Origin: Natrarchaeobius chitinivorans
Lineage (GTDB): Archaea > Halobacteriota > Halobacteria > Halobacteriales > Natrialbaceae
NCBI RefSeq assembly: GCF_003841505.1
Contig: NZ_REGA01000004.1
Location: 124,001 to 188,000 of the forward strand
Direction of reading: 5' to 3'
Length of the DNA: 64,000 bases
In this document: in pieces, positions 25,779 through 35,769 of the stretch
Layout: each line of letters begins with the position of its first letter
Position numbering within the stretch: position 1 is the first letter of the stretch
Program-made: the position numbers and the translations under genes
The notes under the pieces: model-generated
Databases searched by the model: none
What the model saw: the letters and a program-made list of their open reading frames with translations, nothing else
What the model was told of the DNA's origin: nothing

Positions 25779-25923
25779 ACCGTCTCTGTCGCCGAATTCG
25801 AGAAAGGGACGATCGAATCTCGAGAGTTTGGGACGGTATTCCTCTAAAACGGTCGACACGGACGGACACGAGCGCCGATTCGATGGAGACAGCCCAGACC
25901 GCCGACCGGTTCGTCTGATACCC

Positions 25924-26397
25924 TTACTCGACCTGGATTTCGCCGACCATCGTCGTCTCGTGGGGGTCACAGACGTACTCGGCCATCTCGCTGCTGGCTT
26001 CGAACTCGAGGATCTGGTCGTCGCCCGGGTCGTCGACCTCGTCCGTCTGGAGGTCGTCGACGACGTCGCCGCCGTCGTCGCGGATCTCGATGTTGTGCAG
26101 CGAGCCGTCGCCTTCGGTCCAGCCGATGGTGTACGATTCACCCTCCTCGAGGACGAGCGTCGGGTTCTGTTCACCTTCGATCTCCGAGGGCTCGAGGCCC
26201 TCCCAGCCGGCGGTCTGGCCGTCGAACCGGATGTCCGTGCCGGGTTCGATCGCGGCTTCGCCGTTGCCGTTGCCGTCGTCGTCGCCGTTACCGTTGCCGT
26301 TGCCGTTGTCGTCGTTACATCCTGCAACGACTGCTGTTCCAGCCGTCGCGACCGCTCCCTTCAGGAACGTTCGACGGTTCGTGGTGAATCTGGTCAT
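25924..26397 (-). CDS. Halocyanin-type blue copper lipoprotein
   Basis: A 157-residue small electron carrier. The N-terminus MTRFTTNRRTFLKGAVATAG ends in the lipobox AVVAGC, so it is exported by the Tat route and lipid-anchored. A low-complexity Asn/Gly/Asp linker follows, then a plastocyanin-type domain. Type 1 copper ligands are His in HNIEI near 103 and Cys, His and Met in VCDPHETTMVG near 141-151. A start 44 residues upstream would place non-signal sequence first and is rejected. A donor to NirK or to a terminal oxidase is possible by family, but nirK is 24 kb away. Confidence 0.92.
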   Translation of the reverse strand: MTRFTTNRRTFLKGAVATAGTAVVAGCNDDNGNGNGNGDDDGNGNGEAAIEPGTDIRFDGQTAGWEGLEPSEIEGEQNPTLVLEEGESYTIGWTEGDGSLHNIEIRDDGGDVVDDLQTDEVDDPGDDQILEFEASSEMAEYVCDPHETTMVGEIQVE

Positions 26398-26551
26398 ATA
26401 ACTCACCGTGATATTACGGGAGGAAACCATTGAACACCCCGTCGATTCCCACTCTCTGGGACGGGGACGAACACGTTCGTTGAAAGTCGAGGTCGAGAAG
26501 GGTCGGTCGTCGTTCGAGTCGACGGCCACCGGTGATAGACGACGACCGCGA

Positions 26552-27814
26552 TCAGGTCCAGAGAATCAACGGGCCGATGAGAACGCCCATCAGGTGTACC
26601 CGCCGTGCTCGCAACCTGACGGGAACGAGCCCGATCGCGGACGCAACGAGGAACACCACGATTCCGGGGACGCCGGTAAACAGGTACGAGAGGACGAACA
26701 GGATCCCGAGTACGGCCGTCGAAATCTTCCAGTACGCTGTGTGCCCGACCAGTTCGAGGTAGGCATCTCCGACGACGATCACGAGGACGAAACCGAGTAT
26801 GCCGGCGACGACGACGGCCAGAAGCAATACTGGAAGCTCGAGCGGCGCGTTCGCGTTTTCGAAGGCGACCATTACGCCCGTCCGGGGCTGGCCGATGGCG
26901 ACCAGTGCGAACAGGGCGAAGATGGTGTTCGCCGTATCGACGCCGCTAGTCGCGACGATGTAGCCTCGATTGCCGGAGCCGCCGGGGACGAGTACCAGCA
27001 CCGCAACGGCGGCTATCGCGGCGGAGATGCCCGGGATGTAGCCCACGACCGCCCCTGCGAGCGCGCCGGCCAGTGCCGTTGCACCGAGGAGCCACCGCGG
27101 GAGCGCGATCGTCTCGTCGTTTTGCTCCGGGATCCCGCTTCCGAAAACCGCGTCGATCAACACCGGTGCGCCGAACAGCCCGGCGAAAAGCGGTGCTAGC
27201 ATCCCTCCGGCCTCGAGCGGCGCGTCCGGCGAGAGGTCGAGCGTCAGCGCACCCAGCCCGGCGGCGAGCACGAACGAGAGGGCTCCACCGGCTCGAGCCC
27301 GCCAGGTTCGTTCCGCGGCGATCAACGCGACGACGACCATCGCGAGTACGAGCGGAAGGTTCGCTCGAACGGTCGGGTACGCGGCCATCACGGCGTAGGT
27401 GACCGGAATCGCCAGCGGCACCGCGGCGAGTACCGCGAGGATGCTTCCCAGCGCCGACAGGCGGATCGCCTCGTAGCCCCGTCCCTCGAGAACCATTCGA
27501 TGGCCCGGCAGCGCCGTCACCGCCATCTCGGCGTCTGGGACGCCGAGTGCCATCGCCGGGACGGCGTTGAGGAACGTGTGGACGACGCCCGCCGACAGCA
27601 TCGCGCACCCGACGAAAAGCGGCGGGCCGGGAACGGCGACCGCGAATCCGGCCAGCAGGAGGGCGAAGTTGTTCGCGTGAAGTCCCGGAACGAGACCGCT
27701 GACGCTCCCGAGGGCCGATCCGGCCAGGATCCACGCGAGCAACCGGATCGAAAACGACGGATCGACGACGAACTCGAGCAACGCGACGGCCATCGACCGA
27801 TCTGGCCGCGTCAT
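26552..27814 (-). CDS. TctA-like (DUF112) multispanning membrane protein
   Basis: A 420-residue protein that is almost entirely hydrophobic, with about ten to twelve spans. The opening GSALGSVSGLVPGLHANNFALLLAG is the glycine-rich motif of the TctA/DUF112 family, and GYIPGISAAIAAVAVLVLVPG repeats the pattern in the second half. This internal two-fold symmetry is typical. TctA proteins are the large permease of tripartite tricarboxylate carriers; no TctB or TctC partner is nearby, as with most archaeal members. The transported solute is unknown. Alternative start ATG at 27793. Confidence 0.85.
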   Translation of the reverse strand: MTRPDRSMAVALLEFVVDPSFSIRLLAWILAGSALGSVSGLVPGLHANNFALLLAGFAVAVPGPPLFVGCAMLSAGVVHTFLNAVPAMALGVPDAEMAVTALPGHRMVLEGRGYEAIRLSALGSILAVLAAVPLAIPVTYAVMAAYPTVRANLPLVLAMVVVALIAAERTWRARAGGALSFVLAAGLGALTLDLSPDAPLEAGGMLAPLFAGLFGAPVLIDAVFGSGIPEQNDETIALPRWLLGATALAGALAGAVVGYIPGISAAIAAVAVLVLVPGGSGNRGYIVATSGVDTANTIFALFALVAIGQPRTGVMVAFENANAPLELPVLLLAVVVAGILGFVLVIVVGDAYLELVGHTAYWKISTAVLGILFVLSYLFTGVPGIVVFLVASAIGLVPVRLRARRVHLMGVLIGPLILWT

Positions 27815-28159
27815 CCGTGTTAAACCCGCGGACGGCGTGAATCGTGAACGGTGGTATCACATCGGTTCGCGCCATCACGGCGGGGGCGAACGCACCGAGG
27901 AGATATGTCCGGTTCGATGGGCGGAACCGCGGGCCAGACTGGGAGTCGAGCGGTTTTTGTAACGAAGTTCTCGAGAGCGTCTATTCTCATACTGTCGGAC
28001 AGAAGCCAGTGAGAGGGCGGTCGCGAATTCGCGGCCGTCGCCATCGAAGACGGCGGCAGGAGGGCGACCGATCGCCACATCGTTCTGTCCGGCAGTATCT
28101 GCAGGTCGAAAGCGACGGGATTTTGCTACTCGAGTCTGCGTAACCGAACGAGAAGAGGT
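27815..28159. other. Intergenic region with a 16-bp imperfect inverted repeat
   Basis: No convincing gene lies in these 345 bp. ATACTGTCGGACAGAA at 27989-28004 returns in reverse complement with one mismatch at 28083-28098, enclosing 78 bp. The block of about 110 bp could be a second type of short transposon relic. One frame inside (EFAAVAIEDGGRRATDRH) has coding-like third positions but no start codon. Confidence 0.45.
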
Positions 28160-29569
28160 GTGAACGGACCACGATCCGCGGCTGGACGACCTGGGGTCGG
28201 CCGCGAACGGATCTCGAGGCGGGGGCTGCTCGCGGGCATCGGTACCGTCGGTACTCTGTCGCTAGTCGGCTCGCTCGGGCGCGTCAGGCGGACGGCGCCC
28301 GATTGCTCTCGAGCGATCGAAGCGGCCGGTTCGCCGACCGATCCACGGCCGGTCGACGACGACGTGACGATGTTTCGCCGGGGATTGCGACGGTACGGCT
28401 ACTACCCCGAGGCCGTCGTCCCGTCCGACGTTCGCGTCGACTGGTCGTTCCCCGTCAACCGCATCGGTCACACGGCGGCCAAATCGACGCCGCGACCGAC
28501 GCCAGACGGCGAAACCGTTCTCGTCGCGAGCGACGCGGGCGACGTTCACGCGGTCACACCGGAGGGGGAACGGCGATGGACGCTCGAGACGGCGGCCTCG
28601 TGGAGTCTCGGCTTTCACGGCACGCCGGCGGTCGTCGGCGACGTCGCCTACATCGGCGGCTACGACGGCGCGCTGTACGCAATCGCCGTCGAGACGGGAG
28701 AACTGATCTGGCGGACCGGGGTCCGCGAGTTCGACGGCTCGATCGCGATCGGCTCGAGCCCGGCGTACATCGACGGAACGCTCTACCTGCTGGCGGAGTA
28801 CAGCAATCCCGCAAGCGGCGCACTCTGGGAGATAGACGCCGAAACGGGGACGCCGACGTGGAGCGACGATCGGATCTGGGGGATGCCCCATCCCTCGCCC
28901 GCGATCGACTGCGACGCCGGCCGCCTCGTCACCGGCTCGAACGACGGCGTCGTCTACTGCTGGGAGTTTCCCTCCCTCGAGTTCGCCTGGTCGTATCAGG
29001 CCGGCGGCGAGGACGGACCGGACGGCGATTCCATGGCGGGCGGACGCTTCAATCTCGGCGCGGAGATCAAAGGAACGACGCCGGTGTACGACGGTGCAGC
29101 GTTCGTCGGCTCCTGGGACGGTCGGTTCTACCGGCTCGACCTCGAGGACGGAAGCGAGGAGTGGTCGTTCGAGACTGGTCGGGTGATCATGTCGAACCCG
29201 GCGCTCGATCCGGAGGAGGGGGTCGTCTACGTCGGCGGCGACGACCGCCACGTCTACGCGCTCGATACCGACACCGGTGAGGAGCTGTGGTCGGCGAACG
29301 TCAACGGGCGGGTCATCGGCTCGGTGACGGCGACGGCCGAGACGATCCTCGCCGGTTCCTACGACACCCACCTCTACGCGCTCGATCGTGAGACCGGTGA
29401 ACGTCGGTGGCGAGTGGAGAATCGAGGCCACGTCACCGGCGGTGCGATCCCCGACGGCGACCGGATCTACTACGCCGAACGCGGCGTCTTCTCGAACTAC
29501 TGGGACGACGACGAACCGACGGTCCTCGAGGAGCCGGGTCACGCGTACTGTCTGGTGCCGGACGATTGA
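28160..29569 (+). CDS. Exported PQQ-type beta-propeller protein
   Basis: A 469-residue secreted protein. The twin-arginine signal ERISRRGLLAGIGTVGTLSL lies at residues 16-35 and lacks a lipobox Cys. From about 90 on, repeated blades carry the PQQ-like signature, e.g. GDVHAVTPEGERRWTLET, GALYAIAVETGELIWRTG, RFYRLDLEDGSEEWSFET, HVYALDTDTGEELWSANV and HLYALDRETGERRWRVEN. Seven to eight blades fit the length. No PQQ-binding or metal residues can be assigned, so it may be a structural or BamB-like propeller rather than a dehydrogenase. Start GTG at 28160. Confidence 0.88.
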   Translation: MNGPRSAAGRPGVGRERISRRGLLAGIGTVGTLSLVGSLGRVRRTAPDCSRAIEAAGSPTDPRPVDDDVTMFRRGLRRYGYYPEAVVPSDVRVDWSFPVNRIGHTAAKSTPRPTPDGETVLVASDAGDVHAVTPEGERRWTLETAASWSLGFHGTPAVVGDVAYIGGYDGALYAIAVETGELIWRTGVREFDGSIAIGSSPAYIDGTLYLLAEYSNPASGALWEIDAETGTPTWSDDRIWGMPHPSPAIDCDAGRLVTGSNDGVVYCWEFPSLEFAWSYQAGGEDGPDGDSMAGGRFNLGAEIKGTTPVYDGAAFVGSWDGRFYRLDLEDGSEEWSFETGRVIMSNPALDPEEGVVYVGGDDRHVYALDTDTGEELWSANVNGRVIGSVTATAETILAGSYDTHLYALDRETGERRWRVENRGHVTGGAIPDGDRIYYAERGVFSNYWDDDEPTVLEEPGHAYCLVPDD

Positions 29570-29964
29570 TACGGATTGCTGTCCCTGTGTACCGGAGACC
29601 GCGGGACGGTGCCCGGTCGCTCCGATTACGACTTGCGGCAAATTGCATGATACGGGCAGGTGTCTCAGTCGGACGGTCTCACTGGCCGATCAACCGGTGA
29701 GACCGGCCGGCCAACCGGAGATCGCAGTCGTGTCGTGGGTCCCGGAACTGACCGACAACGGCCGCCCAAGAGGTCGATTTTCGATCGACGACGGCTCTCT
29801 CACGATCAGGATTCGCCTCTCACACCGGGATCTGTGAGTGTACCCGACCGGCGGCGACAGCGGCCAGTGATGACGAATTTCGACGAGTTGTCGCGAGGGG
29901 CCCCGAGACGAAATCGTCGATACGAAAGCGTGCATTCAAGTATTCGCCGGATCTTTTCCCGGGT
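29570..29964. other. Intergenic region, 395 bp, no gene seen
   Basis: I see no supported gene or repeat here. A TATA-like stretch TTCAAGTATT near 29935-29944, about 25 bp before the rps8e ATG, fits a leaderless promoter for that gene. Confidence 0.5.
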
Positions 29965-30336
29965 ATGCAAGATCAGGGACGCTCTACGCGAAAGCGGACC
30001 GGCGGTCGACTGAAGAACGTTCGAAAGCGCCGCAAGGACGAACTCGGCCGACTTCCGACCGAGACGCAGGTCGGCGAGCCGCGATTCCGCACCGTCGATG
30101 TCCGCGGAAACGGCACGAAGACGCGAGCGCTGGCGACGAACGTCGCGAGCGTCAACGACGGCGGCGACACCCTTTCGGCCGATATCGAGGATGTCGTCGA
30201 GAACGACGCGAACCCGAACTACGTCCGCCGAAACATCATCACGAAGGGTGCAGTCATCGCGACCTCCGAGGGCGAGGCCCGCGTGACGTCCCGACCGGGC
30301 CAGACCGGCCAGGTCAACGCCGTTCTCCTCGAGTAA
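29965..30336 (+). CDS. rps8e: 30S ribosomal protein S8e
   Basis: A 123-residue ribosomal protein of the small subunit, found in archaea and eukaryotes. The family start QGRSTRKRTGGRLKNVRKRR is intact. FRTVDVRGNGTKTRALATNVA and NPNYVRRNIITKGAVIATSEG and the end TSRPGQTGQVNAVLLE are diagnostic. Single gene with a TATA-like box about 25 bp upstream and a T-tract shortly after the stop, so it looks like a one-gene transcript. Confidence 0.97.
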   Translation: MQDQGRSTRKRTGGRLKNVRKRRKDELGRLPTETQVGEPRFRTVDVRGNGTKTRALATNVASVNDGGDTLSADIEDVVENDANPNYVRRNIITKGAVIATSEGEARVTSRPGQTGQVNAVLLE

Positions 30337-30345
30337 CTCGTCGTC

Positions 30346-30351
30346 TTTTTT
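30346..30351 (+). terminator. T-tract terminator after rps8e
   Basis: A run of six T starts nine bases after the rps8e stop, the usual archaeal oligo-T termination signal. Confidence 0.6.
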
Positions 30352-30382
30352 CGTTCGAATTGTCGGGCTCGAGAGCGATCAG

Positions 30383-31378
30383 TCAGGGCCGCGGTGCCGC
30401 CTTCTGGAGGGCCGTCTCGGCGATGTTCCCGCCGTAGTCGGCGCTTCGAGAGAGCGAGTCGACGATCAACCCGAGCGATTGTGCCTGGACCGGATCGAGT
30501 TCGCGCAGCATATCGTCGATCCGGCGGGTGTGTTCGTCGATCTCGAGGACTGCCTCGCGAGCGGCGTGGCCGAGTCGGTTCGCCTCCTCGCTCTCCTCGG
30601 CAAACAGGGCGTCCATCGCCTTCTCGAGGACGTCGGCAGCATCGGCGCGAAGGTCGGACAGCCCGTCGGCGACGCCGTCGGGGATATCGTCGAGTTTGAG
30701 CGCCAGATTGCTGATCTTGGCCGCGTGGTCGGCGACGCGCTCGAGCTGGCGGGCGCTCGAGTGAAAGTCGAAACAGTCCTCACGGGGAACGCCGAGTTCT
30801 TCGGCTGCTTTCGGTGAGCGGAGCGTGGCTCGAAAGATGCGTGAGACGACGAGCCAGAGTCGGTCGACGTCGTCGTCGCGCTCGATGACGTCGTAGGCGA
30901 TGTCGTCGTCGTTTTCGACGAGGGCGGTGATCGCGTCCGCGAGCATCGACGTCGCGATCAGGCGCATTCGGGAGACGGCGTTGACGATCGACAGTTCCGA
31001 GGAGTCGAGTAGGTCCTGAATAACGACGCTATCTGTCGTTTCTTCGAGGACCTCGACCCCGACGAGGCCCTGGGTTGCGTCCCTGATCGCCCGGCGTTGA
31101 TCGGTCGTGATACGGCCGGCCTCGAGTCGGATGATGTCGAAGCCGCTTACGTACATCGTCATCACGGCCCGGGTGAGTCGCTCGCCCTCGAGGTCGGAGA
31201 CGTCGAGCGTTCCCTCCTGTCGTTCGACGTCGCTCTGTGGCGTCAACAGCAAAGCGTCGTCTTCGGGATAAAATTCGACCGTCGTTCCGGCACTGACGTC
31301 GTTTGCAGTCGCCCAGTCTTTCGGCAGGGAGACGGTGTACGTCGACCCTCCCGTCACCTGCACCTTTCGCGTCTCCAT
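30383..31378 (-). CDS. AbrB-PhoU phosphate regulator
   Basis: A 331-residue protein. Residues 1-50 are an AbrB/SpoVT DNA-binding domain (METRKVQVTGGSTYTVSLP and WATANDVSAGTTVEF). The rest is two PhoU three-helix repeats, about 110-210 and 215-320, with FHSSARQLERVADHAAKISNLA and the closing SLSRSADYGGNIAETAL carrying the metal-binding acidic and Arg/His residues. It is divergent from pstS, with 203 bp between the two starts. This haloarchaeal fusion is the likely regulator of the pst operon, combining DNA binding with sensing of the Pst transporter. Confidence 0.92.
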   Translation of the reverse strand: METRKVQVTGGSTYTVSLPKDWATANDVSAGTTVEFYPEDDALLLTPQSDVERQEGTLDVSDLEGERLTRAVMTMYVSGFDIIRLEAGRITTDQRRAIRDATQGLVGVEVLEETTDSVVIQDLLDSSELSIVNAVSRMRLIATSMLADAITALVENDDDIAYDVIERDDDVDRLWLVVSRIFRATLRSPKAAEELGVPREDCFDFHSSARQLERVADHAAKISNLALKLDDIPDGVADGLSDLRADAADVLEKAMDALFAEESEEANRLGHAAREAVLEIDEHTRRIDDMLRELDPVQAQSLGLIVDSLSRSADYGGNIAETALQKAAPRP

Positions 31379-31539
31379 GGTATCGGGTTCCGATCCCGAG
31401 AACATAAATCTGGCTCGATCTATGTACTCGAGAAAATCCTCGGTTGTCTGGTCCCTGAGGGATATGAGGCGCGGATTCTGGACCGTGTGTGTACAACTGA
31501 CCCCGTCAACCGTTGTCTAATATAGGAATATATAGCAAA

Positions 31540-31556
31540 CATAGTAGGGTATTTAG
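31540..31556 (+). promoter_or_regulatory. pstS promoter candidate with shared Pho-type motif
   Basis: CATAGTAGGGTATTTAG ends 25 bp before the pstS ATG, so TATTTAG sits where the TATA box of a leaderless transcript would be. The same pattern, CATAG-N-A-NNN-TATTTAG, recurs at 34573 before pstB. Confidence 0.55.
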
Positions 31557-31581
31557 ACGGAATCTCACCTCTTTCTTGATA

Positions 31582-32616
31582 ATGCCAAACGAGCCGAAGG
31601 CTGGTCGGGCCGACGGGGTTTCTCGGCGTCGCGTTTTGCTCGGCACTGCCGGTGGGGCGCTTTCCGGGCTCGCGGGGTGTATCACACGAGGGAAAGACAG
31701 CGGGCTCGAAGGTGAAATCCGGATGGACGGGAGTAATACGGTGCTTCCTCACGGGGCCGTCGTCTCCGAGGAATTTCAGTGGCGAAACAATCAGGTCGAA
31801 ATCCCCGTACGCGGCTCCGGAACGGGAGCGGGATTCCAGCGGTTTTGTGGCGGTGAAACGCACGCACAGAACGCGAGTCGGCCGATCCTCGAGGAAGAGC
31901 AGGAACGCTGTGATCGAAACGGGATCGAGTACGTCGAACTCGAGACCGCGTTAGATGGGATCGCAGTCTTCGCGAATCCAGCAAACGACTGGTGTGAGTC
32001 TCTGACCGTCGACGAACTCGCACGGATCTGGGAGTCCGGTTCGGACGTCGAGACGTGGAACGACGTCCGAAACGGGTGGCCCGACGAGGAGATCGAACTG
32101 TACGGGCGCGATCCGGCGTCGGGTACGTTCGACTACTTCACGGAGGAGATAACCGGCGAGATCGGAAACATTCGTTCGGATTACGCCGCGAGCGCGGACA
32201 CGAACGTGATCGTCCGTGGCGTTCGCGGGGATCGCCACGCGCTGGGATTCGGCGGTGCCGGCTACTACTACGAGAACGAAGACGATCTCAAGCTCCTCGG
32301 CGTCGACGACGGCGACGGGAGCGTCAAACCGGAGCTGGCGACGATCGAACGCGGCGAGTACCAGCCGCTGACACGGCCGTTGTACACCTATTTCCGGGTC
32401 GACGCGCTCGCCCGAACCGAGTTCCGACGGTTCGCGCAGTTTTACTTCGAGGAGATCGACGGCGAGGCGACGGAGGCGGACATCGTCAGGCCGGGTGAAG
32501 AGCTTACGTGGACGCAGTGGGCCGCCAGACGGGTCGGCTACTACGCGATCCCGGACGAGGTCCGTGAAACGAGCGAAACGAAACTCGCTGACGCGATCGC
32601 GGAGGTTCAGGGATGA
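31582..32616 (+). CDS. pstS: Phosphate ABC transporter substrate-binding protein PstS
   Basis: A 344-residue exported phosphate-binding lipoprotein. [20 protein letters not shown] is a Tat signal with lipobox. The mature domain binds phosphate through [10 protein letters not shown] (Ser/Thr-rich first loop), [16 protein letters not shown] and [17 protein letters not shown], the usual PstS contacts. I chose the ATG at 31582 because it opens directly into the signal and follows the TATA candidate at leaderless distance. Its stop overlaps the pstC start (ATGA), and pstA and pstB follow, so this is a standard phosphate-starvation operon. Confidence 0.95.
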   Translation: MPNEPKAGRADGVSRRRVLLGTAGGALSGLAGCITRGKDSGLEGEIRMDGSNTVLPHGAVVSEEFQWRNNQVEIPVRGSGTGAGFQRFCGGETHAQNASRPILEEEQERCDRNGIEYVELETALDGIAVFANPANDWCESLTVDELARIWESGSDVETWNDVRNGWPDEEIELYGRDPASGTFDYFTEEITGEIGNIRSDYAASADTNVIVRGVRGDRHALGFGGAGYYYENEDDLKLLGVDDGDGSVKPELATIERGEYQPLTRPLYTYFRVDALARTEFRRFAQFYFEEIDGEATEADIVRPGEELTWTQWAARRVGYYAIPDEVRETSETKLADAIAEVQG

Positions 32617-33542
32617 GCCAGGCCGAGGAAACGGCCGAGATAACGACGGGGGGCGCTCGCGGCATCGACGACCGGAAGAACGCGGCGATCCGGTACGTCT
32701 TCTTCTCGTGTGCGCTGGTTACCGTTCTCACGACCCTCGGTATCATTCTCGTCCTGATTCAGGGCTCCGTCGAGTTCTTCCAGCAGGTGTCGATCCTCGA
32801 GTATCTGACCGGAACCGAGTGGTCGCCCGTCATCCGGCCCCGAAGTTACGGCGTGTTGCCGCTCGTCTGGGGAACGCTCATCATCACGGTCGGATCGGCG
32901 CTCATCGCGATCCCGATCGGCACTGCGACGGCGATCTATCTCTCCGAATACGCCGATCCACAGGTTCGGAAGATCGTCAAACCGACCCTCGAGATCCTCG
33001 CGGGGATTCCGACGATCGTCTACGGCTTCTTCGCGCTCTCGTTTATCACGCCGATCATCCAGTATTTCGTTCCCGACACCGGGACGTTCAACGCGGCCGC
33101 CGGCGCGATCGTCGTCGGGATCATGATCATCCCGATGGTCTCGAGTCTGAGCGAGGACGCGATGTCTGCAGTTCCTGACGATCTCCGGAACGCAGCGTAC
33201 GGGCTCGGTGCGACCAAGTTCGAGGTGTCGACGCGGGTTGTCGTCCCCGCGTCTCTGTCGGGGGTCATCGCGTCGTACATTCTCGCGCTTTCGCGGGCGA
33301 TCGGAGAGACGATGGCGGTGACGCTCGCAGCCGGGATGAGTCCCCAGATAACGACTGATCCGTTCGAGCCGATCCAGACGATGACCGCGTACATGGTCCA
33401 GATTGGGATTAGCGACGTCTCGGTCGGATCGATCGGGTATCAGAGTTTGTTCGCGGTCGGCCTGACGCTGTTTGCCATGACGCTCTCGATGAACCTGATC
33501 AGCCTGTGGATCAAATCGCGGTACAGAGAGGAGTACCAATGA
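32613..33542 (+). CDS. pstC: Phosphate ABC transporter permease PstC
   Basis: A 309-residue permease with about six spans, one half of the Pst membrane channel. Family marks are [23 protein letters not shown] near 90-112, [17 protein letters not shown] near 125-141, and the ABC-coupling loop [24 protein letters not shown] with the EAA-like motif near 190-213. [18 protein letters not shown] follows. It overlaps pstS and pstA by four bases on each side, which points to coupled translation. Confidence 0.95.
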   Translation: MSQAEETAEITTGGARGIDDRKNAAIRYVFFSCALVTVLTTLGIILVLIQGSVEFFQQVSILEYLTGTEWSPVIRPRSYGVLPLVWGTLIITVGSALIAIPIGTATAIYLSEYADPQVRKIVKPTLEILAGIPTIVYGFFALSFITPIIQYFVPDTGTFNAAAGAIVVGIMIIPMVSSLSEDAMSAVPDDLRNAAYGLGATKFEVSTRVVVPASLSGVIASYILALSRAIGETMAVTLAAGMSPQITTDPFEPIQTMTAYMVQIGISDVSVGSIGYQSLFAVGLTLFAMTLSMNLISLWIKSRYREEYQ

Positions 33543-34441
33543 GTACGAGTAACCCGTTCGCCGAGGGAACCGACGACATCGAGCGAAAGCGGATGATCGG
33601 TCGGGTCTTCGTGGCGATCTGTTTCGCGTCGACGCTCGTCGGTATCGTCGCACTCGTGGCCCTGATCGCGGACGTTCTCTACGAATCGTGGGGCTGGGTC
33701 ACCTGGGAGTTTCTGACGTATCCGCCGTCGCAAGTGATCGAGAACTTCCTCCCCGGTGGCCGCGGTGCCGGGATTTACCCCGCGCTCGTCGGTTCGATCT
33801 TTCTCATCGCGTTGACCGCCGTCTTCACCGTCTTCCTCGGCGTCGGCGCGGCGGTGTACTTAGAGGAGTACGCCTCCGAGAACTGGCTGACGTCGTTCAT
33901 CGAGGCCAACATCGCGAACCTCGCGGGCGTTCCATCGATCGTCTACGGACTGCTCGGTCTGGCGATTTTCGTCCGGGGGATGCAACTCGGCTCGAGTCTC
34001 GTCGCCGGTGCGTTGACGCTTACGCTGTTGATCTTACCGATCGTCATCGTCTCCACGCAGGAGGCGCTCCGTGCGGTCCCTGACTCCCAGCGCCAGGCCG
34101 CCTACGGCGTCGGTGCGACCCAGTGGCAGGTCATCCGCGACGTCGTTTTGCCGCGTGCACTTCCCGGTATCATGACGGGAACGATCCTCTCGCTTTCGCG
34201 GGCGATCGGCGAGACGGCTCCGATCCTCATGGTCGGTGCTGCGACGTCGCTTTTCGTCGCACCCGACGGACTCACGAGTTCGTTCAGCGCGATGCCGATG
34301 ATGATCTTCGAGTGGGCAACCCTACCCGAACCGGAGTTTCAACACGTCGCCGCCGCTGGGATCGTCGTCTTGCTCACGATCTTGCTGTTGATGAACGCCG
34401 TCGCGATCCTCATCAGAAACAGGTACGACCCCCGCAGTTGA
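33539..34441 (+). CDS. pstA: Phosphate ABC transporter permease PstA
   Basis: A 300-residue permease, partner of PstC. Six spans are evident, beginning [47 protein letters not shown] and the EAA-type loop [22 protein letters not shown] are diagnostic, and [19 protein letters not shown] matches the PstA signature. The ATG at 33539 overlaps the pstC stop; an earlier start would give a 44-base overlap. A T-tract follows the gene, and pstB is 289 bp away, so pstB may be transcribed partly on its own. Confidence 0.95.
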   Translation: MSTSNPFAEGTDDIERKRMIGRVFVAICFASTLVGIVALVALIADVLYESWGWVTWEFLTYPPSQVIENFLPGGRGAGIYPALVGSIFLIALTAVFTVFLGVGAAVYLEEYASENWLTSFIEANIANLAGVPSIVYGLLGLAIFVRGMQLGSSLVAGALTLTLLILPIVIVSTQEALRAVPDSQRQAAYGVGATQWQVIRDVVLPRALPGIMTGTILSLSRAIGETAPILMVGAATSLFVAPDGLTSSFSAMPMMIFEWATLPEPEFQHVAAAGIVVLLTILLLMNAVAILIRNRYDPRS

Positions 34442-34463
34442 TCGATGCCGATCCTGAGCGGGC

Positions 34464-34469
34464 TTTTTT
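34464..34469 (+). terminator. T-tract after pstA
   Basis: Six T follow GCGGGC, 22 bases after the pstA stop. This could separate pstSCA from pstB. Confidence 0.5.
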
Positions 34470-34572
34470 GAGATTCCAGTCGACGGGTACTCTATCATCG
34501 TAAACCGTATCAGTCGGGGATCCACCAGCCCTTCATAGTACTATATAGATCACAGTTCGAATTGGGAGGGAT

Positions 34573-34589
34573 CATAGCACCCTATTTAG
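34573..34589 (+). promoter_or_regulatory. pstB promoter candidate with shared Pho-type motif
   Basis: CATAGCACCCTATTTAG matches the pstS element at 13 of 17 positions, with identical spacing between CATAG and TATTTAG. It lies 141 bp before the chosen pstB ATG (63 bp before an alternative ATG at 34653), in a 289-bp space that holds no gene. Confidence 0.5.
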
Positions 34590-34730
34590 GAACCGGGCGG
34601 TGTACTGTACCGTACGAACCGCTCCCGGTGTATCGATCCTCGAGCGCGGTCGATGCTGCCGGCGAACGCCGGGTCGGACGATCGATCCGGAACAGGTAAC
34701 TGCCTGACACCGAACAATGAACTACCGTAT

Positions 34731-35588
34731 ATGACCGCGAACGCCGGTGGGCCACGAACCGTATCGAAGTCCGAAACCGACGATTTCCGGTCGGAAACCG
34801 AACAGGAAGATGCGCCGCTTGGAACGCCACGCGTCGCCGATCCCGTTATCGAATCTCGAGATCTCGACGTCTACTACGGCGACGAACAGGCGCTTCACGG
34901 GATCCACATGGAGATTCCCGAACGGAAGGTCACTGCGCTCATCGGCCCCTCCGGGTGTGGAAAGTCGACGTTCTTGCGCTCGATCAATCGGATGAACGAC
35001 CTCATCGAGATCGCTCGCGTCGACGGCGAGTTGAGCTTTCACGGCAAGAACGTCTACGACGACGACGTCGATCCGGTCGCCCTGCGCCGGAAGATCGGCA
35101 TGGTGTTCCAGAAGCCGAACCCGTTCCCGAAATCGATCTACGACAACGTCGCGTACGGCCTCCGCGTGCAGGGGAAAGCCGACGACGTCGACGAACAGGT
35201 CCACACGGCGCTCGAACGGGCGGCCCTGCTCGACGAGGTCGAAGACCAGCTCGATTCCTCGGGGCTCGATCTCTCGGGTGGCCAGCAACAGCGACTCTGT
35301 ATCGCTCGAGCGATCGCGCCGGATCCCGAGGTTATACTGATGGACGAACCGGCCTCCGCGCTGGATCCGGTCGCGACCTCGAAGATCGAGGACCTGGTCG
35401 AGGAGTTAGCCGAAGAGTACACCGTCGTTATCGTCACCCACAACATGCAACAGGCGGCGCGTATTTCGGACAAGACCGCGGTCTTTCTCACCGGCGGACA
35501 CCTCGTCGAGTTCGACGACACGAACAAGATCTTCGAAAACCCCGAGAGCGACCGCGTCGAAGACTACATCACTGGAAAATTCGGCTGA
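34731..35588 (+). CDS. pstB: Phosphate ABC transporter ATPase PstB
   Basis: A 285-residue ATPase that powers phosphate import. Walker [11 protein letters not shown] lies at 71-80 and the signature [10 protein letters not shown] near 178. Walker B is [15 protein letters not shown] with the catalytic Glu, and the switch His is in [14 protein letters not shown] 40-residue acidic extension precedes the fold, common in haloarchaeal PstB. The start could instead be the ATG at 34653, which adds 26 residues; 34731 is preferred on length. It has its own promoter candidate matching that of pstS. Confidence 0.95.
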   Translation: MTANAGGPRTVSKSETDDFRSETEQEDAPLGTPRVADPVIESRDLDVYYGDEQALHGIHMEIPERKVTALIGPSGCGKSTFLRSINRMNDLIEIARVDGELSFHGKNVYDDDVDPVALRRKIGMVFQKPNPFPKSIYDNVAYGLRVQGKADDVDEQVHTALERAALLDEVEDQLDSSGLDLSGGQQQRLCIARAIAPDPEVILMDEPASALDPVATSKIEDLVEELAEEYTVVIVTHNMQQAARISDKTAVFLTGGHLVEFDDTNKIFENPESDRVEDYITGKFG

Positions 35589-35731
35589 GAAACACCCGAC
35601 TCACCGGACCGAGCAGCCGATTCTCGAGCGGTAGTCGAACAAGCAGACTGGTCTTCCGTGACTCGACGACCGTCTCTCGAGTCCGCCCCGGTTGGAACCG
35701 ACAGTTTAGCGGTAAGTGTCGAAATCCGTCA

Positions 35732-35739
35732 TTTTTTAG
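35732..35739 (+). promoter_or_regulatory. TATA-like box before the 29-residue ORF
   Basis: TTTTTTAG starts 38 bp upstream of the ATG at 35770, near the distance of a leaderless haloarchaeal promoter. The T-run could also terminate pstB transcripts. Confidence 0.35.
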
Positions 35740-35769
35740 TGGGAGAAGTACCCACATTCCCTCTGGATC

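Noticed and set aside
27820-28172. Small frames on both strands in the TctA-PQQ gap
   Set aside because: None has a start codon together with haloarchaeal composition; they overlap the inverted repeat.
32607-33653. A 348-codon minus-strand frame opposite pstC and pstA
   Set aside because: Antisense of two well-conserved permease genes; composition Arg/Asp-rich without domain features.
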